Source: Chrysopilus asiliformis
Lineage: Eukaryota > Arthropoda > Insecta > Diptera > Rhagionidae
Direction: 5' to 3'
DNA length: 64,000 nucleotides
Assembly: GCA_964034945.1 (NCBI GenBank)
Contig: OZ035962.1
Coordinates: 28,517,530 to 28,581,529 of the forward strand
Shown: positions 32,333 to 44,067 of the stretch, piece by piece
Layout: every line of letters begins with the position of its first letter
Position numbering within the stretch: position 1 is the first letter of the stretch
Position numbers and translations under genes: made by a program
Notes under the pieces: model-generated
The model's input: the letters and a program-made list of their open reading frames with translations, nothing else
The model's database searches: none
Told to the model about the DNA's origin: nothing

Positions 32333-33299
32333 TACCTAGAAGTAAGCTGATATCTTCCTTATACATAATGAAACCTCATATGTTGAAAAATTGGGTGTTC
32401 TGAGACGGTCAGCTGCAAAAATCCTATGACTGGAGCAAAAAAATCCCTTTTTTCCTACAAAATCCCATTTCTTTTCTAGAAAATCCCTTTTTTTCTACAG
32501 AATCTCACAAAATTCCAAAATTTGCAGCACTGAAATTCTTAAATTTGCATCAACGGAACATGAATAAGCTTAATAATATTTGTGATGCTAATAAAACAGC
32601 GCCGCAGGGGAAAAATATTCCCTGAACGTAAAAGCTTCACAATTGCAACGTAAGAGTTGTAATTTGACGTTTTGACTCCTTTGACAATTTTGTTAGAAGC
32701 AGCGAACTTCGATTTGGTTCAAAAAGCAGCCTCTGGTCTACAATTAAAATCAGCTCCAAAATATCACTATAGGCGTTTTCAGGAAAATTTTTACAGAGCC
32801 TTTTTAAAGTTTTTCATAACCACTGAAACTCCTGAGAAGATATGAAATTATAAAGGAACAAAAATGTCGTAGAAAGTTGCGTCGCAGGCGAAAATTTTCA
32901 ACTGAAAAAAAAGGAATTCTTTTGCATATAAAATCTACTTTCTTATACGCGGTAAAAAAAATGCCCTTGTTCCCTTTTTGATCGAAAAATCCCGCAAAAA
33001 AAGAAAAAAATCCCACAATCTGGCATCACTGGTATTATTTTAAAATTTACTATACAAAAGTACTCAAAACTCCAGGACTAGATGAGGTAGAAAGTTGAAA
33101 TTTCGCACAGTTCCAAGTTTTAAGGAAAGTTTATCACATTCAAAGACGAGAAAACTGAACCACTCTTTCCCCGAATATAAATAGCAAAGTTTTTGCAATT
33201 TTCCCGAAAACGGTTCATTTTTTCAATAAAATTATCAAGACAAAAAGTTTCTAGAATATTATTGGTAGTACAAATGGAAAACCACCGTTTTTTTTTCAA
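32333..33299. other. Non-coding stretch
   Basis: AT-rich, with repeated words such as aaatcccttttt and aaaatccc. No gene. Confidence 0.35.
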
Positions 33300-33792
33300 A
33301 ATTTGAGACTTTTTTGAGGAAAAATGCTTACATATTTATTCTTCAAAACATTGCCCATCACTGGCCACCACTTTTTCTCATCTTTCTACGGATTCCGCGT
33401 CGAAAAAACTGCTCGTCTCTTGAGGCGATCCACAAATCAACTTAATTTTTGGTCTCTCCGTAAAAACGGAAGTGCTGCTTAGCCAGGCAATGCGCCATCG
33501 ATCGGAACAGGTGGTAGCCGGAAGCGGCGATGTCTGGAGAATACGGCGGGTGGGGTAGGACGTCGTAATTCAGTGTTTCCAGGTAGGTTTTAACGACATT
33601 AGCAACATGTGGCCGTGCGTTGTCGTGCTGCAAAATCACTTTGTCATGTCTTTGCTCGAATTGTGGCCGTTTTGCATTTGTACTCTCAATACTTTGCATA
33701 AATTGCCCATACATCAAAATTAAATTGGACTCCATGACTCTAATAAGAAATTTTCCAAATCGCAGTCCATGGGGTTTTATGGCCGTATGCAA
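33300..33792 (-). pseudogene. Mariner-type transposase relic
   Basis: Minus-strand frame 33442-33792 encodes the C-terminal half of a mariner-family transposase: KVILQHDNARPHVA (second catalytic Asp), then LPHPPYSPDIA. The position of the third Asp reads ASGYHLF, so the residue is Gly and the site is dead. Past the frame's stop, remnants of the family's C-terminus (DEQFFR-like, SGGQ-WAMF) continue in shifted frames to about 33350. The N-terminal half is unrecognisable. No terminal repeats were found. Confidence 0.8.
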
Positions 33793-35639
33793 AAAAATGA
33801 GAAAATGCTTAGAATTTTACTTTTTTTCGACCAAATTTTCAAGATTTTGAAATTTTAGAAAATTTTCTTCCAAAAAAGTGAAAATTCGCGCCAAAAAACG
33901 TGGACAAATACGCTTGTTTAAGGTTTGGAAATAAACCCCTGCTTCCGAAGTATGATATTTGCTCGATTTTGTTCACTAAATTGGTGAATTCGCACCAAAA
34001 AAGTCGAGTAAAAGCGTATGCTTCTTTTTTATGCATACGGTCCAATAGTCTTCAAAATAATTGTTCACATTATCGAGGAAGGAGATTTTTTTTTAGAATT
34101 AAGTCAAAAATTGGTCATACATACATATATCTCTCTGCACTAAAAAATTGTGTTAAAAAGTTTAAAGTTTTTATCAAAACACAAGTTTTTGTCAAAACCC
34201 AATCTAATATTTTGATGACCCTTCTTTTTCTTTCCAGAAAAAACAATTCTTATTGTGTCGCCCTTGATAATAAAAATTCCCTTCCACTGTGCGTCATTTC
34301 AAAATTCAGAGAGACTTCGGCCAGCCAGTTTAGGCACACAAAGCGGTGGAAAAAAATCGCGCTTGAAAACCTGCTTTCAGTGGCACTCATCCAACTCCAC
34401 GACTTCAACTTGAAGCTAAGAAACTTTAAACTCGTCCAAGACGAATACAAATGCAGCATAGCGGGGGGCAGGGGCGATAATAACTGGCAACAATTCACAA
34501 GGCAAGACGATGACGAACGAACTTCCATCCAGACTTGGCTATCTTGCTATTCCCGTGCACATGTGTAGTGGACATGGAGGAACCTTCGTTTGTAGTTGGT
34601 TGCACAAGTTCTGAATTAATTATCGCCCTTTAGATCGTCCACCGTGGAACTTAAGCCCTTCTTTGCAATTTACAGATATTCGTATCTGAAGTGCAGATAA
34701 AGATATTTGCCGCCATGCTTCTAATTTCAGTGCAATATTGCCAACTCCATCTGTTGTTCCGCATTTACCAGATTAGCGTTCACTTGGATAGGCAATCATG
34801 TGTGAAGAATTTACCCCTGGTTTCTCCGTTTTGCCCTACCTTTAAAATTCCGAAGGCATCTTACTTCCCTTTTGTTTTCACATGCCTTCGACTCTTATGT
34901 GTGGCAAGTGCGCTGCATAAATTTCCCTCACCCTGCGTTTATCATCACTTCCACAGAGTCAAAAAAGGGCTCACAGAATCCCCGGTTTTATGCAGTTTCA
35001 CGCGGTGCTCTTGGCTTGGACGCTTTTTCGGAGATTGCACTAAAAAGAAGGGTCGGATTTGGTGTCTATCGCGCATTTGGTCTGCTTTTTCTGGAAGGGT
35101 CGGATTTGGTGTCTATCGCGCATTTGGTCTGCTTTTTCTGGAAGGGTCACAAAGGACAAAATGCTGGTAGGAGGGGAAGTTTTTCACTCCGAGGGTGACG
35201 ACGAGTTCTAAATTCTATTTCACAAGAAATTCCAGGCGCGGGACCCGAGGTTTCGGCGGGGACTGTTAAAAATGCAGCAAGGAAGAAATAAAAAATCGAA
35301 TACTTGTGGGAAAAGAATAAATCGATATTCCGAGATTATTTTGAAGGTCTAGTCGTGTTTTTTGTATAAAGGGGTTTTTTTTTGTAGTTGTTGAGATTTT
35401 GTGTTCTTTTCGAAAGGGAAAAGGAAAGTAATTTCTTAGCTGGGTCTAGGTGTGGACGTCATTACCGTCTAATTAAATCCCGATTTACGGGGTTTTCTCT
35501 GGAGGAAGTAAAATATTTTTACTATTTTTTTTGGGAATTTAATTTTATTTCTATTTATTTCTTGAATTTTTCTATAATTTTGATTCTGTGACTGAAACTT
35601 GACCCGGCTCGGAAAGTCGTCTGCGAGAGGTTAATAACA
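33793..35639. other. Non-coding or undetermined; long frame 33900-34568
   Basis: A plus-strand frame of 222 codons (33900-34568) is longer than expected at this composition. It starts within AT-rich repeat-like sequence, lacks known motifs and has no matching splice structure. 34250-35250 has raised GC and could hold exons of the gene whose leader is proposed at 30.6 kb; nothing firm. A 47-bp tandem duplication lies at 35048-35141. Confidence 0.35.
35048..35141. repeat. 47-bp tandem duplication, two identical copies
   Basis: The unit from aagggtcggatttggtgtct to ctgctttttctgg occurs twice back to back (35048-35094, 35095-35141) without difference, so it is recent. 47 is not a multiple of three, arguing against coding. 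Confidence 0.85.
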
Positions 35640-35791
35640 ACACGGCGACGAGGAAGACACAACCTCAGATGGCAAGACGGCGTCGACCAGGACGCGAAGA
35701 AATTGGAATGCAAAACTGGAGGATATCGGCACGTGACCGGGACCTCTGGCGAGAGACATTGTGGCAGACCAAGACCGGAAATCGGTCGTAG
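35640..35791 (+). pseudogene. LINE (non-LTR retrotransposon) pol 3' fragment
   Basis: In one frame RRRGRHNLRWQDGVDQDAKK, then after a single-base shift near 35705 the other frame gives QNWRISARDRDLWRETLWQT and a stop at 35789-35791. This is the C-terminal GRPxxRWxDGVxxDxxxLGxxNWRxxAxDRxxWR tail typical of insect RTE-type and related LINE polymerases. The rest of the element is absent. The tail motif is from family knowledge. Confidence 0.75.
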
Positions 35792-37060
35792 TGCCGGAGA
35801 GAGACTGAAATTTGACAAACAAATGCATTTTTTGAATCATCAAAATTATGGGCACTAAAAATGCCATTCAAACATTTTGTTTTTTTAATCTTTTAACCAT
35901 CGATTTCATAAACCGAAATTTTAGCCCGAAATTCGATAACTCTTTCCTGAAATTTCATTATAAATGCACTGATATTTCATTTAAAGCCGCGTTGACATTA
36001 AATATCAAATAAAGTTAACAAAAAATCACTGATTTCGATGTGAGCAATTGTTGTCATGTGTAAAAAACTTTATCAGGTGATTATGTCACGGCGAAGTGCT
36101 ACTCAACAGTAAATTTTTTCAATTTTATTTACTTAGGTCTCTCTACAAAACTTCCGAATTGCATTTCGTATTAATAAAATTGTGGGATTGGCAGAAGTTT
36201 CGATTTAATTAAATGGCATGTCGTTTTTTTTGCAGATTTTTGGTGCGTTTTCTTCCGAATTTAAGTGCCAAGAAAGTACTTAAGTTTATTTCTTTTAATT
36301 AATTCAAGCAGTAATCCCTTTTGCCGGATGACGAGAGAGAGATTTTCTGAGATACGAGGAAGTGTTAAAAAATGGTTTTAATCACTTTAATTTTGTAAGA
36401 TTTTTTCCTTTTAACGTCACCTTTTGTAAGACCGATTTTTAAAACCTCGCACATATTTGTTTTCATAATTTTAGAAGATTTTATGTTAAAATTGTGGGAA
36501 AATTAAACAAAAGATTGTCGGTAGCAATGGGGTTAAATGTATTAGCGACGTTATTCGCCATAAGTGTAAATATGGCAAATAAATAAATAAATATATAAAT
36601 TTAAAAAAATAAAGAAAATCACAAAAAACATTTTTTTTTGGTGAAACATTTTTTTATGGATAATAAAAATTAAGTATATTGTGATACCAAAGATTAGTTA
36701 AATAAAGATAAGAATCCTAGAACAAATTTTGGCGTCCGAAAAAATCCGACAGCGAAAATGGATTGGTATGTTCCAAAACGATTATTTTCGCTTATATTTT
36801 GACACTGAACTGTCAAATAATCGATAAAAATATTTAAACTGCATGCGTTAATTGATTGAGATTCGTTACTTACAGTATTTTCCAAACATTTTAAAAGTTT
36901 TATGAAAAATTTTGTTGTTTCTTAACTTTAGTTATCTAATCTTTGGTTATACACAAAAAATGGAGCTTTGAAAAAAATTCGAACTTTTGTGTGAAAATCC
37001 ATCAAATTTTGATTTGATGAAATGTGTCGAGTTTTTTTTTTCAATTGGCCATGACGGATC
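35792..37060. other. AT-rich non-coding stretch
   Basis: No gene or element end recognised. Confidence 0.4.
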
Positions 37061-37177
37061 ATGGTGTCCAACCTTTTAGCTTTCTTGGGCCACCTTTTAG
37101 CTTTCTTGGGAGAAGACGAGTTATATTGGGCCACTAATAAAATATACTAACCCTAAAGATAGCTGATTAGTAAAAAT

Positions 37178-37611
37178 TCTATCTTATATAAAATCGTTTA
37201 ATCTGATTGACTGACTGACTGATTGACTCATCAACGCCCAGCCTAAACCCCTGAAGCTAGAAACTTGAAACTTTCACAGTATGTCCCAGCCATCACGTAG
37301 GCGCTCACTAAGGCGGGGTTTTCCGAAATTTTACCGCAAAGAGGGTAAATGGGGGGTAAAGGAGGTTTGGGGGTTTGGGTGTTTTTAAACCGTGATTTTT
37401 GCCATGAATCCCACTCAATAGGAGGCTGAAAAGTTTCACTCGGGGGTCTTCGGGGTCGCTGAGCACGAATCCGGTGTTAGACTAATTCTCAACGAAGAGT
37501 CCTGCAAGGATAAGATTTTTCTCAAAAGTTTTTAAGTTCTTTCCGGTTCTCTTCGTATTCTAAAATTTATACAAAAAACTTAACCCGGAAACGACGGTTA
37601 TGCAAGCTAGT
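37178..37611 (+). mobile_element. Helitron-like non-autonomous element
   Basis: Starts TCTATCTTATATAAAATCG with (TGAC)n-type words (ttgactgactgactgatt) and ends aacccggaaacgacggttatgcaagCTAGT (only the last part shown as CTAGT here fixes the end at 37611); aacc...ggtt before the end could form the subterminal hairpin. 5' TC and 3' CTRRT are Helitron hallmarks; the 3' neighbour base is G rather than T. The interior cggggtcgctgagcacgaat recurs at about 26657. Confidence 0.5.
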
Positions 37612-37685
37612 GTAGAATATGTATAAATACTTAATTAACAATTTTAAGTAACTTAAACTTCATTCATTCATAAAGTTTGTAAATA

Positions 37686-38247
37686 CAGGGTGGGCCAGAA
37701 TAGACGCGGGGGTTTGAATTCTTTATAAATTTTTTATTTTAGCGAAACCTATAATTTTTTTTTCAAATACATGTAGTTGATTGATGGGGAATATTTTTGG
37801 TCTAAACATGGAAAATTATATCCCGCAAGTGGTGGCCATTTTCTGCTTCGCAAATCCGTGCTCTTTCCAAGACATTTTCCATAACCTTTCGTGTTATGGC
37901 CTCGATTTCACTGCGAATGTTGGTTTTCAATTGGCTGATGATTGTTGGCTTGTTGACGTACATCTTTTCTTTCAAATATCCCCAAAGGAAACAATCTGGA
38001 GTCGTTAGATCAGGTAAACGCGGAGGCCAATTGAAATCGCAACTTTTCGAAATAATGCGTCCGCCAAACATGTCCCGTAAAAGAGCCATTGAGCCCACCG
38101 CCCACCGGTTCGTTGTTCTATTGTGTACAGGTCCATTTTAAATTGCCCAAGTCTTCTTAACAAAATGCTGAAACCAAATTAAAAAAATAAAAATAAAAAA
38201 AAAGCTATAAAGACTTCAAACCCCTGCGTCTATTCTGGCCCACCCTG
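37686..38247. mobile_element. Deleted Tc1/mariner-superfamily element
   Basis: Flanked by TA. Terminal inverted repeats begin CAGGGTGGGCCAGAATAGAC at both ends and continue for about 40 bp with few mismatches. 562 bp remain, including the transposase 3' part on the minus strand. The interior must have been lost by deletion. Confidence 0.85.
37802..38098 (-). pseudogene. Transposase C-terminal remnant
   Basis: 99 codons: SMALLRDMFGGRIISK, FNWPPRLPDLTTPDCFLWGY (last catalytic Asp region), KMYVNKPTIISQLK, IRSEIEAITRKVMENV. This is the C-terminal part of a Tc1/mariner-superfamily transposase. The two upstream catalytic residues and the DNA-binding domain are absent. Confidence 0.8.
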
Positions 38248-38319
38248 TATATCAGTTTTTGTTGGGTCACATTCAAACACGTCCCGGGCCGCATGCGACC
38301 CGCGGGTTGGACAAGTCTG

Positions 38320-40565
38320 ATTTAGACGGTCAAAGATATTTGACATCAATATAACTTTGACAAGTATAACTTTGATAGTTTAAATTGGGCCTAAGAATTT
38401 GACTTCAAAAATTGACGAAAAATTTGAGAAGCTGCTCAAGTAGAATTTCGACCTCGTCGATGGCGGTTGACTTTTTTATTCGGCATTTCAACCGTAGAAA
38501 ATTTGGAAAGATTTCATGTGCAAATTTGTCAGACTAGAATTTTTTTTCAGGATCGAACAAACCTCAGAAATTCGACGAAACTCAAAAATTCTGAGTCTCA
38601 AAAATCCTGAGCCATAAAGTCATGTGACCAAAAAATTACAGGATTTGACTTTTAAATTTAAGAAAAATCTCGTTTAACTTCAAAGTTCGACAAAATGGAA
38701 AATTTCTCATTAAAAATTGACAAAAATCCTGAAATTTGTCTTGAAGCGGATTTTGAATTTTTTTAATTATCGATAATTTTTCATCTGCGGAACCAGGAAC
38801 TAACACTTGATCTCTGAATATTTCCAGATAAAAGAAACCATCAAAACTATATGAAATTTTTAGCTCCATGACCCTTGAACTGTTTGCTGGCATTCCCCAG
38901 TGATTTTTTTTACTCCAAATCCATCACTTTCTTCGTGTGTCGTTTCGAAATTATTTCACTTTAATTTGATGCTAGATTCAAAAAAGCATAACAAAGTTTC
39001 CTCCTCATCGGTAATAAATCTGTTTCTGAATTAATTAATTTCACTTTTGAATATTAAACTTCTTCACACCGCCACTAATGAATTAAAATTGGACTTCATG
39101 TTGAGAAGCCATCAAAATCCCTTAAAAATCGGGTTGGATTTTTGGATGAATTTTTCCTCTATTCATTGCGGTTGTGAGTTTCTAATCTAACAAAATATTT
39201 GATCATTAAAAGTGACCTTTGATAAAATACCGAAATGAACGCGAGAAATCGTAAGAAACGAGAGCCCCAATAATATCCCCGATAAGATAAATGGTCGAGT
39301 ATTAAGAAATCGAATAATTTGTTCAATTTTATGTTATCGAACACGGACGCTGCATCTTACGTTGAACTTGAACATCAGGAAGAAATCTTTCAAATCTTTG
39401 GTTTTTCTTGTTTGGACAATTTGAGGGAAGATTTTATGGCTCTCCATTCATTTTATGACAGAACAGAAATTTAATTTTATCAAATGGTCATTTAAGTTTT
39501 TATCACGTTTTTTCTTCTGTTGTTGTTTTAGATTTTCATTGCTTTTGTTATAAAAAGTGCTTTAGAAGAGCTTTCAAAAACAATGAAAAATGATGTGAAA
39601 GTGGGAAAAAGACTTTGGACACTGATAAAATGTCTCGCAACAAATCGAAATTGATAGTTGAACATTGAATCCAACGACGACGTCGACCAACCAACATTAC
39701 AGCCAATTGTACAGGTGTAAATTATCATAAATATTTATGTCGCAATTCTATTCTCTCCTGGTTTATGTTGTTAAATGTCTTAAGACAAATAGATCTTGTT
39801 TTTATGATTGTCAAACATGCACCAGCATCGTCGCATTGCTGCCAGTGAGTCTTTTACAAATAAATTCCACAGCATTCAGTCAAGATCCATGGATTATAAA
39901 ATGGAAACTCACCTACGACTATACCACCAACAGTTCAATGGTTAAATTTATTTGTTTTTCACATTCAAAGTCTTTAGAGTTTTCCTGGACTCTATACGAA
40001 ATTGCTCAAGAAAATTGAATAAACTTTGCTTTTTTATGTTTTGTTTTATTTTATGCTGACGACCGCGACGCGACGTTTGGTACAAATTGGCCGCAAGTGA
40101 ATGGCGACTTCAATTCGCGTTTTGCACTGCATAAATTCAAATTCCTCTGTTCAACATAGCGGAGCATAGAAGGGGGTTCTGCAAGTATTTAGTCTCTTTT
40201 TTTTTGCCCACCTGTGGTAGATTTCAAGCAGTTCTAGTGACACAGGAAGGTAACCTGAAACCTGATGGATGGTAGAAAATAAAGTAAAAAAATGATTTTG
40301 TGTGAATTTCCTCCTTTCGCATATTCAAATTTCTAACGTTTTTAAGGCGTCGAGAAGAGTTATTTTTTGCATTTGGTCACGTCAGCGGATGTCTTCCCAC
40401 ATTATGAGAATAGTTGTCGTCTTTTTTGATGGTAAAAAATGGACGTCGTTTTAGAATCCAGGAAATAAACTTTAAAAGAATCGACACGTAAAGAGTAATT
40501 TTTTTTTACTTAATCTGGGTTGAATTTGTAAAGAACGATGCACGAAAATGCCCCTTGACTAACTA
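38320..40565. other. AT-rich non-coding stretch
   Basis: No gene found; reading frames are short and featureless. Possibly intronic if the leader at 30.6 kb is real. Confidence 0.4.
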
Positions 40566-40790
40566 TTGCATTTCACATTCGTTTTATGGATACAAGTTCT
40601 TTTTTTGGGGGGGGGGGGGGACTGCACGGGGATGCTCAACATAAAAAAGGTCGAAAACTGTAAAGAAAAATCATTGTGTCTAAGGGTGCAGCTGAGCATC
40701 CCTCTGCAGTTCCCCGCCAAAAAAGAGCTTGTGTCCATGAAACTAGAGCAAATTACCTTTCCAACGCAGGTACAATGAATGTGAAACCCC
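40566..40790. repeat. Foldback element with poly-G run
   Basis: atttcacattcgttttatgg...tacaagttcttttttt pairs with aaaaaagagcttgtgtccat...aatgaatgtgaaa, and actgcacggggatgctca pairs with tgagcatccctctgcagt. A run of about 15 G (40606-40620) lies in the left arm. Non-coding. Confidence 0.7.
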
Positions 40791-40871
40791 AACTGGTTTA
40801 AAATGTTAGCCCGGGGACATAAAAAACGTCGAATCCTGCATGGGTCTTTGAATAATTTGGGTCACCTTTTA

Positions 40872-41147
40872 CACTCAGAAAAATGGAGGCTAACTCGACG
40901 ACCTACATACGGCGTAATTGACCTCGGGCAGGCGCGCGTTCGCCTGCATGTGGGCAAGTAAAACTGAGTTGACCTGTGGTCGGAGTAATTCTGAAATTAA
41001 GCCACCAGCAGGTGAAGTAGGGCATTGGGAGCTGCACGAGTTGACCTTAGATAGGTTAACTCTGACCGCTAGCTGGCTTACAGATAGACACCTCTGTAAG
41101 GTCAGAGTTAACCTGACAAAAAGTTGACCTGGACATTTTTCTGAGTG
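40872..41147. mobile_element. TA-flanked MITE with CACTCAGAAAAATG ends
   Basis: Terminal inverted repeats CACTCAGAAAAATG and CATTTTTCTGAGTG are perfect and flanked by TA, as in Tc1/mariner-type MITEs. The interior has repeated agttgacct / aggtcaact words. 276 bp. Confidence 0.75.
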
Positions 41148-41287
41148 TATAATTGGTGTGGTGGGATATTTGAATACCTCGAAACTTAAGGTTTATTGGT
41201 CAATATTTTTTTGAATAATACTTGCTTCTCTCGAAACGAATTTTCTATTAATTTGTACCTGGCGAACGATTGAATATTTTGAAATTT

Positions 41288-41640
41288 TTAAGTCTGTCTG
41301 TCTGTCTGTCTGTCCGTCTGTCTGTCCGTCTGTCTGTCTGTCCGTCTGTCTGTCCGTCTGTCTGTCCGTGTGTTTGTATGTGTGTTTGTATGTTGGACCA
41401 CTCCTTCCCTCCTCCCCCGTACAAACAAAACAGTTTTTTTTTCGATTTTCTCATACTGAAAAATCTTTAGAGATAAAATATGTTCAGAATAAGATTTTAC
41501 ATAACTCATCCATCCAGTTGGACCACTCCTTTCCCCCTCTCGTCTACAACATAATTTCATTAAATGAACATTTTGCCTGTTATCATATAGAGTATTTGAC
41601 GATTGGCCCCTGACAATTTTAGCTTTTCTTATGTTTTTTT
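41288..41640 (-). repeat. (GTCY)n element, second subfamily, truncated copy
   Basis: A (GTCY)n tract at about 41291-41385, then ttggaccactcctt-ccctc twice, ending gacgattggcccctgacaat-tttagcttttcttatg, which parallels the TTGCCA...TTATAGCTTTTGTTATG end of the INE-1-like copies. The hairpin end is missing. Related to 44068-44835. Confidence 0.6.
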
Positions 41641-43604
41641 TGTATAAATTGATATAAATGTGATTGTTTTTCACAACAAAATTTTCATGAGAAAATTCTG
41701 CAAAATTCAATTTTCTTATTTATTCTCTATACATTCGAGGAACAATGAAAACTTTTGTTTTTTACCCTCATAATCGCAAAAACCTCATGATCAATATCAA
41801 TTGTTTTGATCGTAGAAAATGAAATCATTACACCATAAACGGAAAGAACGCCAAACTAATGATCTGACGGGCGAATTATTTATTTGGTAACAAAATCGCT
41901 TAAACGAATCTCCCAGACTGCGTTTCTGAATCGGAATTCTATGTTAAAAAAAAATATACAGAAAAAAAGTCGATCAAAAAACTGCCAAGAAGAAAATCCA
42001 TTAGAAAGAAAGCATGATCTCGTCTTAACCTAAAACAATGCACTCCAATCATGATCACTAAAAAAAAAAGACTTAACCTTTTGTTTTGATCGCAACAAAT
42101 AATGCTTATAAGCAATTGGCAGATTTAAACAATTTAACAAGATTCGATGATCGTCGCCGGGTTTTTGATTGATCGTGTGGCTACGATTTTGCTGATCACT
42201 TGAAGCCGGAATACGGGCAAAAAACCGCGACATCATCGAAGAAAGTTCGACCTTCAGATGTGATCAAAGTGATCATAAGTGCCCGCATTTAATAACGAAC
42301 TCGGAGAGTTTATAAATTGTAGCAATTTCTGGTATACATCAACCGAAAATGCACGATTACGCCGAGGAAAAACTTTTCCTTAAATAGAAAAAAAAATACA
42401 ACTATTGGAAACTAAACTTATTTACGATCATTTGATGGTGATCGTCTGATCAAGCGTCTGATGCGGAGGTAACTTTCAACATAAGAATGATCGTATGTAG
42501 CCGCGTTTAGATGTTTCTAATGACGATCTTCACATTTTTCGTAGTTTGCACCTTTTTTGCTACCTGATCCGGAGACGTCTCCCACGGTAAATTATCACCT
42601 GGTGAGGAATAGATTGCAATTGTCGCGGTGCGATGTGATGCGGTATGATTTCGATCGGAAGCAAGGAAAACGGATGATTTTCTTTTCACAATCAGACAGG
42701 TTTTAGGTTTATTATAGGTGTTGCGTGGAACTGATCGCCGATTTTTACACGATCGCATACCGCACCGTATCAACGAGATTCATTCATTCCTTTCATGGGA
42801 TTTGGAATCCGTATCGTATTCTCCATCACGGAAGAATTGTCGACTTTCTGGGTTCATTATTGGATTGTTTTCGTTGATCTTGTTACCGCGTTGATGAACC
42901 AGTAAAGCATCTTCAGGAATGTTGATCAAACAGCGAAATTGCCACAAATTAAATGTCAGAAGATGAAAAAAAAAATCATTTTAATTGTTAATAATTTTCA
43001 TTCGAACCACATTTAAGTGATACAAAAATAACCAGTAAGATCGGAAATTTGCGAGATTTCAACTGAAATTCAAACTGATGGTGAGAAGAAGAAAGCTGCC
43101 CCAAGGGCTCCATTTGGTATTTCTCCATTTATCACGTAGAAATTAAAAATTGGGCCACACTAAAGTGTGGCCAAACGCGTGGAAAGGGCGTAAAATTAGA
43201 TACCGGTTGATAGGCCACGAGATGTCATCTTGTCATCTTATCAACAGTCAGTCGCTAATTTGGATAATTCTACGGTAAATAAAAAGTTTTTCTAAATATT
43301 TATCAGCATGAAATGAATCTCTATGTTGATTAGATGTATAGGTGCTCAACGAGATTGTGTCACAGTTTTATGCAGGTTACATAAAAGCTGAGTAAACTCG
43401 AATGAGGCTCCATTGGGACGAAGACTCGAGAGAGTTGGAAATTATGTTGAATGCAAACATTTGCCAACGAAATAAATCGTGGCTCATTTTGAAAAGCAAT
43501 AATTTCTCGTTGGTTGAAAAATTTTGTTGAATGCTTGATGAAGTTAGAAGAGTTTTCGAGCATCAAATTGAATAATATTGGAAACAGTGAAACCTTAAAA
43601 CATA
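41641..43604. other. Non-coding stretch
   Basis: No gene. Contains a perfect small palindrome, ggccacactaaagtgtggcc (43153-43172), and many gatc/tgatcgt words at 42030-42800 that form no clear repeat. Confidence 0.4.
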
Positions 43605-43705
43605 CCCAAGCAGCATTTATGTCAACTGTGATGTTAGTGGTTGACATAACTCGTTACGACATGTGTCAACCGCTAACGTTACGGTTGATATAAATGCTGC
43701 AGGGG
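43605..43705. repeat. Palindromic MITE (GCAGCATTTATGTCAAC)
   Basis: cccaagcagcatttatgtca at left and gttgatataaatgctgcagg at right are inverted, with a further inner pairing (gttagtggttgacat / gtgtcaaccgctaac). Relative of 24973-25028. Confidence 0.7.
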
Positions 43706-44067
43706 TGATTTTATCATGGCCGAGTGACCAGCGGGGTTACAAGGAGCTGCAAATGCAGGAGATTTTGGAAGTTCTCGAGGATCGATTTCCTAATAAAGAT
43801 CTTGAAAAACGTTCAGTTTCCTAAAAAAAATTCCAATCGTTGATATAAGACATAATCAAAAGCTTTAATTTTTAGGAGGTTGACCATTTTTTGGCATTTG
43901 TACTTACACTACTTGTCCAAAGGTTTCCAAATCTATGGATAGACATAAAGAGATGGAAAATTCCACTGTTAGTGATTGGATTTTTGTTGACAACTCGAGA
44001 AAATTGAGGAAATTCATTTAAGAACTCTTTAAGAAAATGTGCCGCGAGCGAAAATTTAGACGACGAT

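Larger units (their letters stand above)
37061..38319. mobile_element. hAT-like non-autonomous element, interrupted
   Basis: Left end catggtgtccaacctttt, right end gcgggttggacaagtctg, with the inner right part rich in gcgacccgcggg and cgggccgcatg. The GGTGTCCAACCyGCGGCCCGC signature is common in hAT-type elements. The interior is replaced by a Helitron-like element and a Tc1/mariner-type element. A 22-bp tandem (ccttttagctttcttgggcc) lies at about 37073-37116. No 8-bp duplication was confirmed. Confidence 0.45.

Noticed and set aside
34691..35198. Two overlapping plus-strand frames of 159 and 108 codons
   Set aside because: Both cross the 47-bp tandem duplication (not a multiple of three) and show no motif; a coding role is not supported.
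41288..41385. Regular short repeats that could suggest a CRISPR array
   Set aside because: It is a 4-bp microsatellite without spacers, in a eukaryotic context.
41270..41470. Frames rich in SVCLSVRLSVCPSVC
   Set aside because: Translation of the opposite strand of a (GTCY)n tract; same at 44075-44373. Not genes.
43735..43824. Short frame WPSDQRGYKELQMQEILEVL beside a MITE
   Set aside because: About 35 codons, opening inside a palindromic MITE, with no splice site or homologue recognised.
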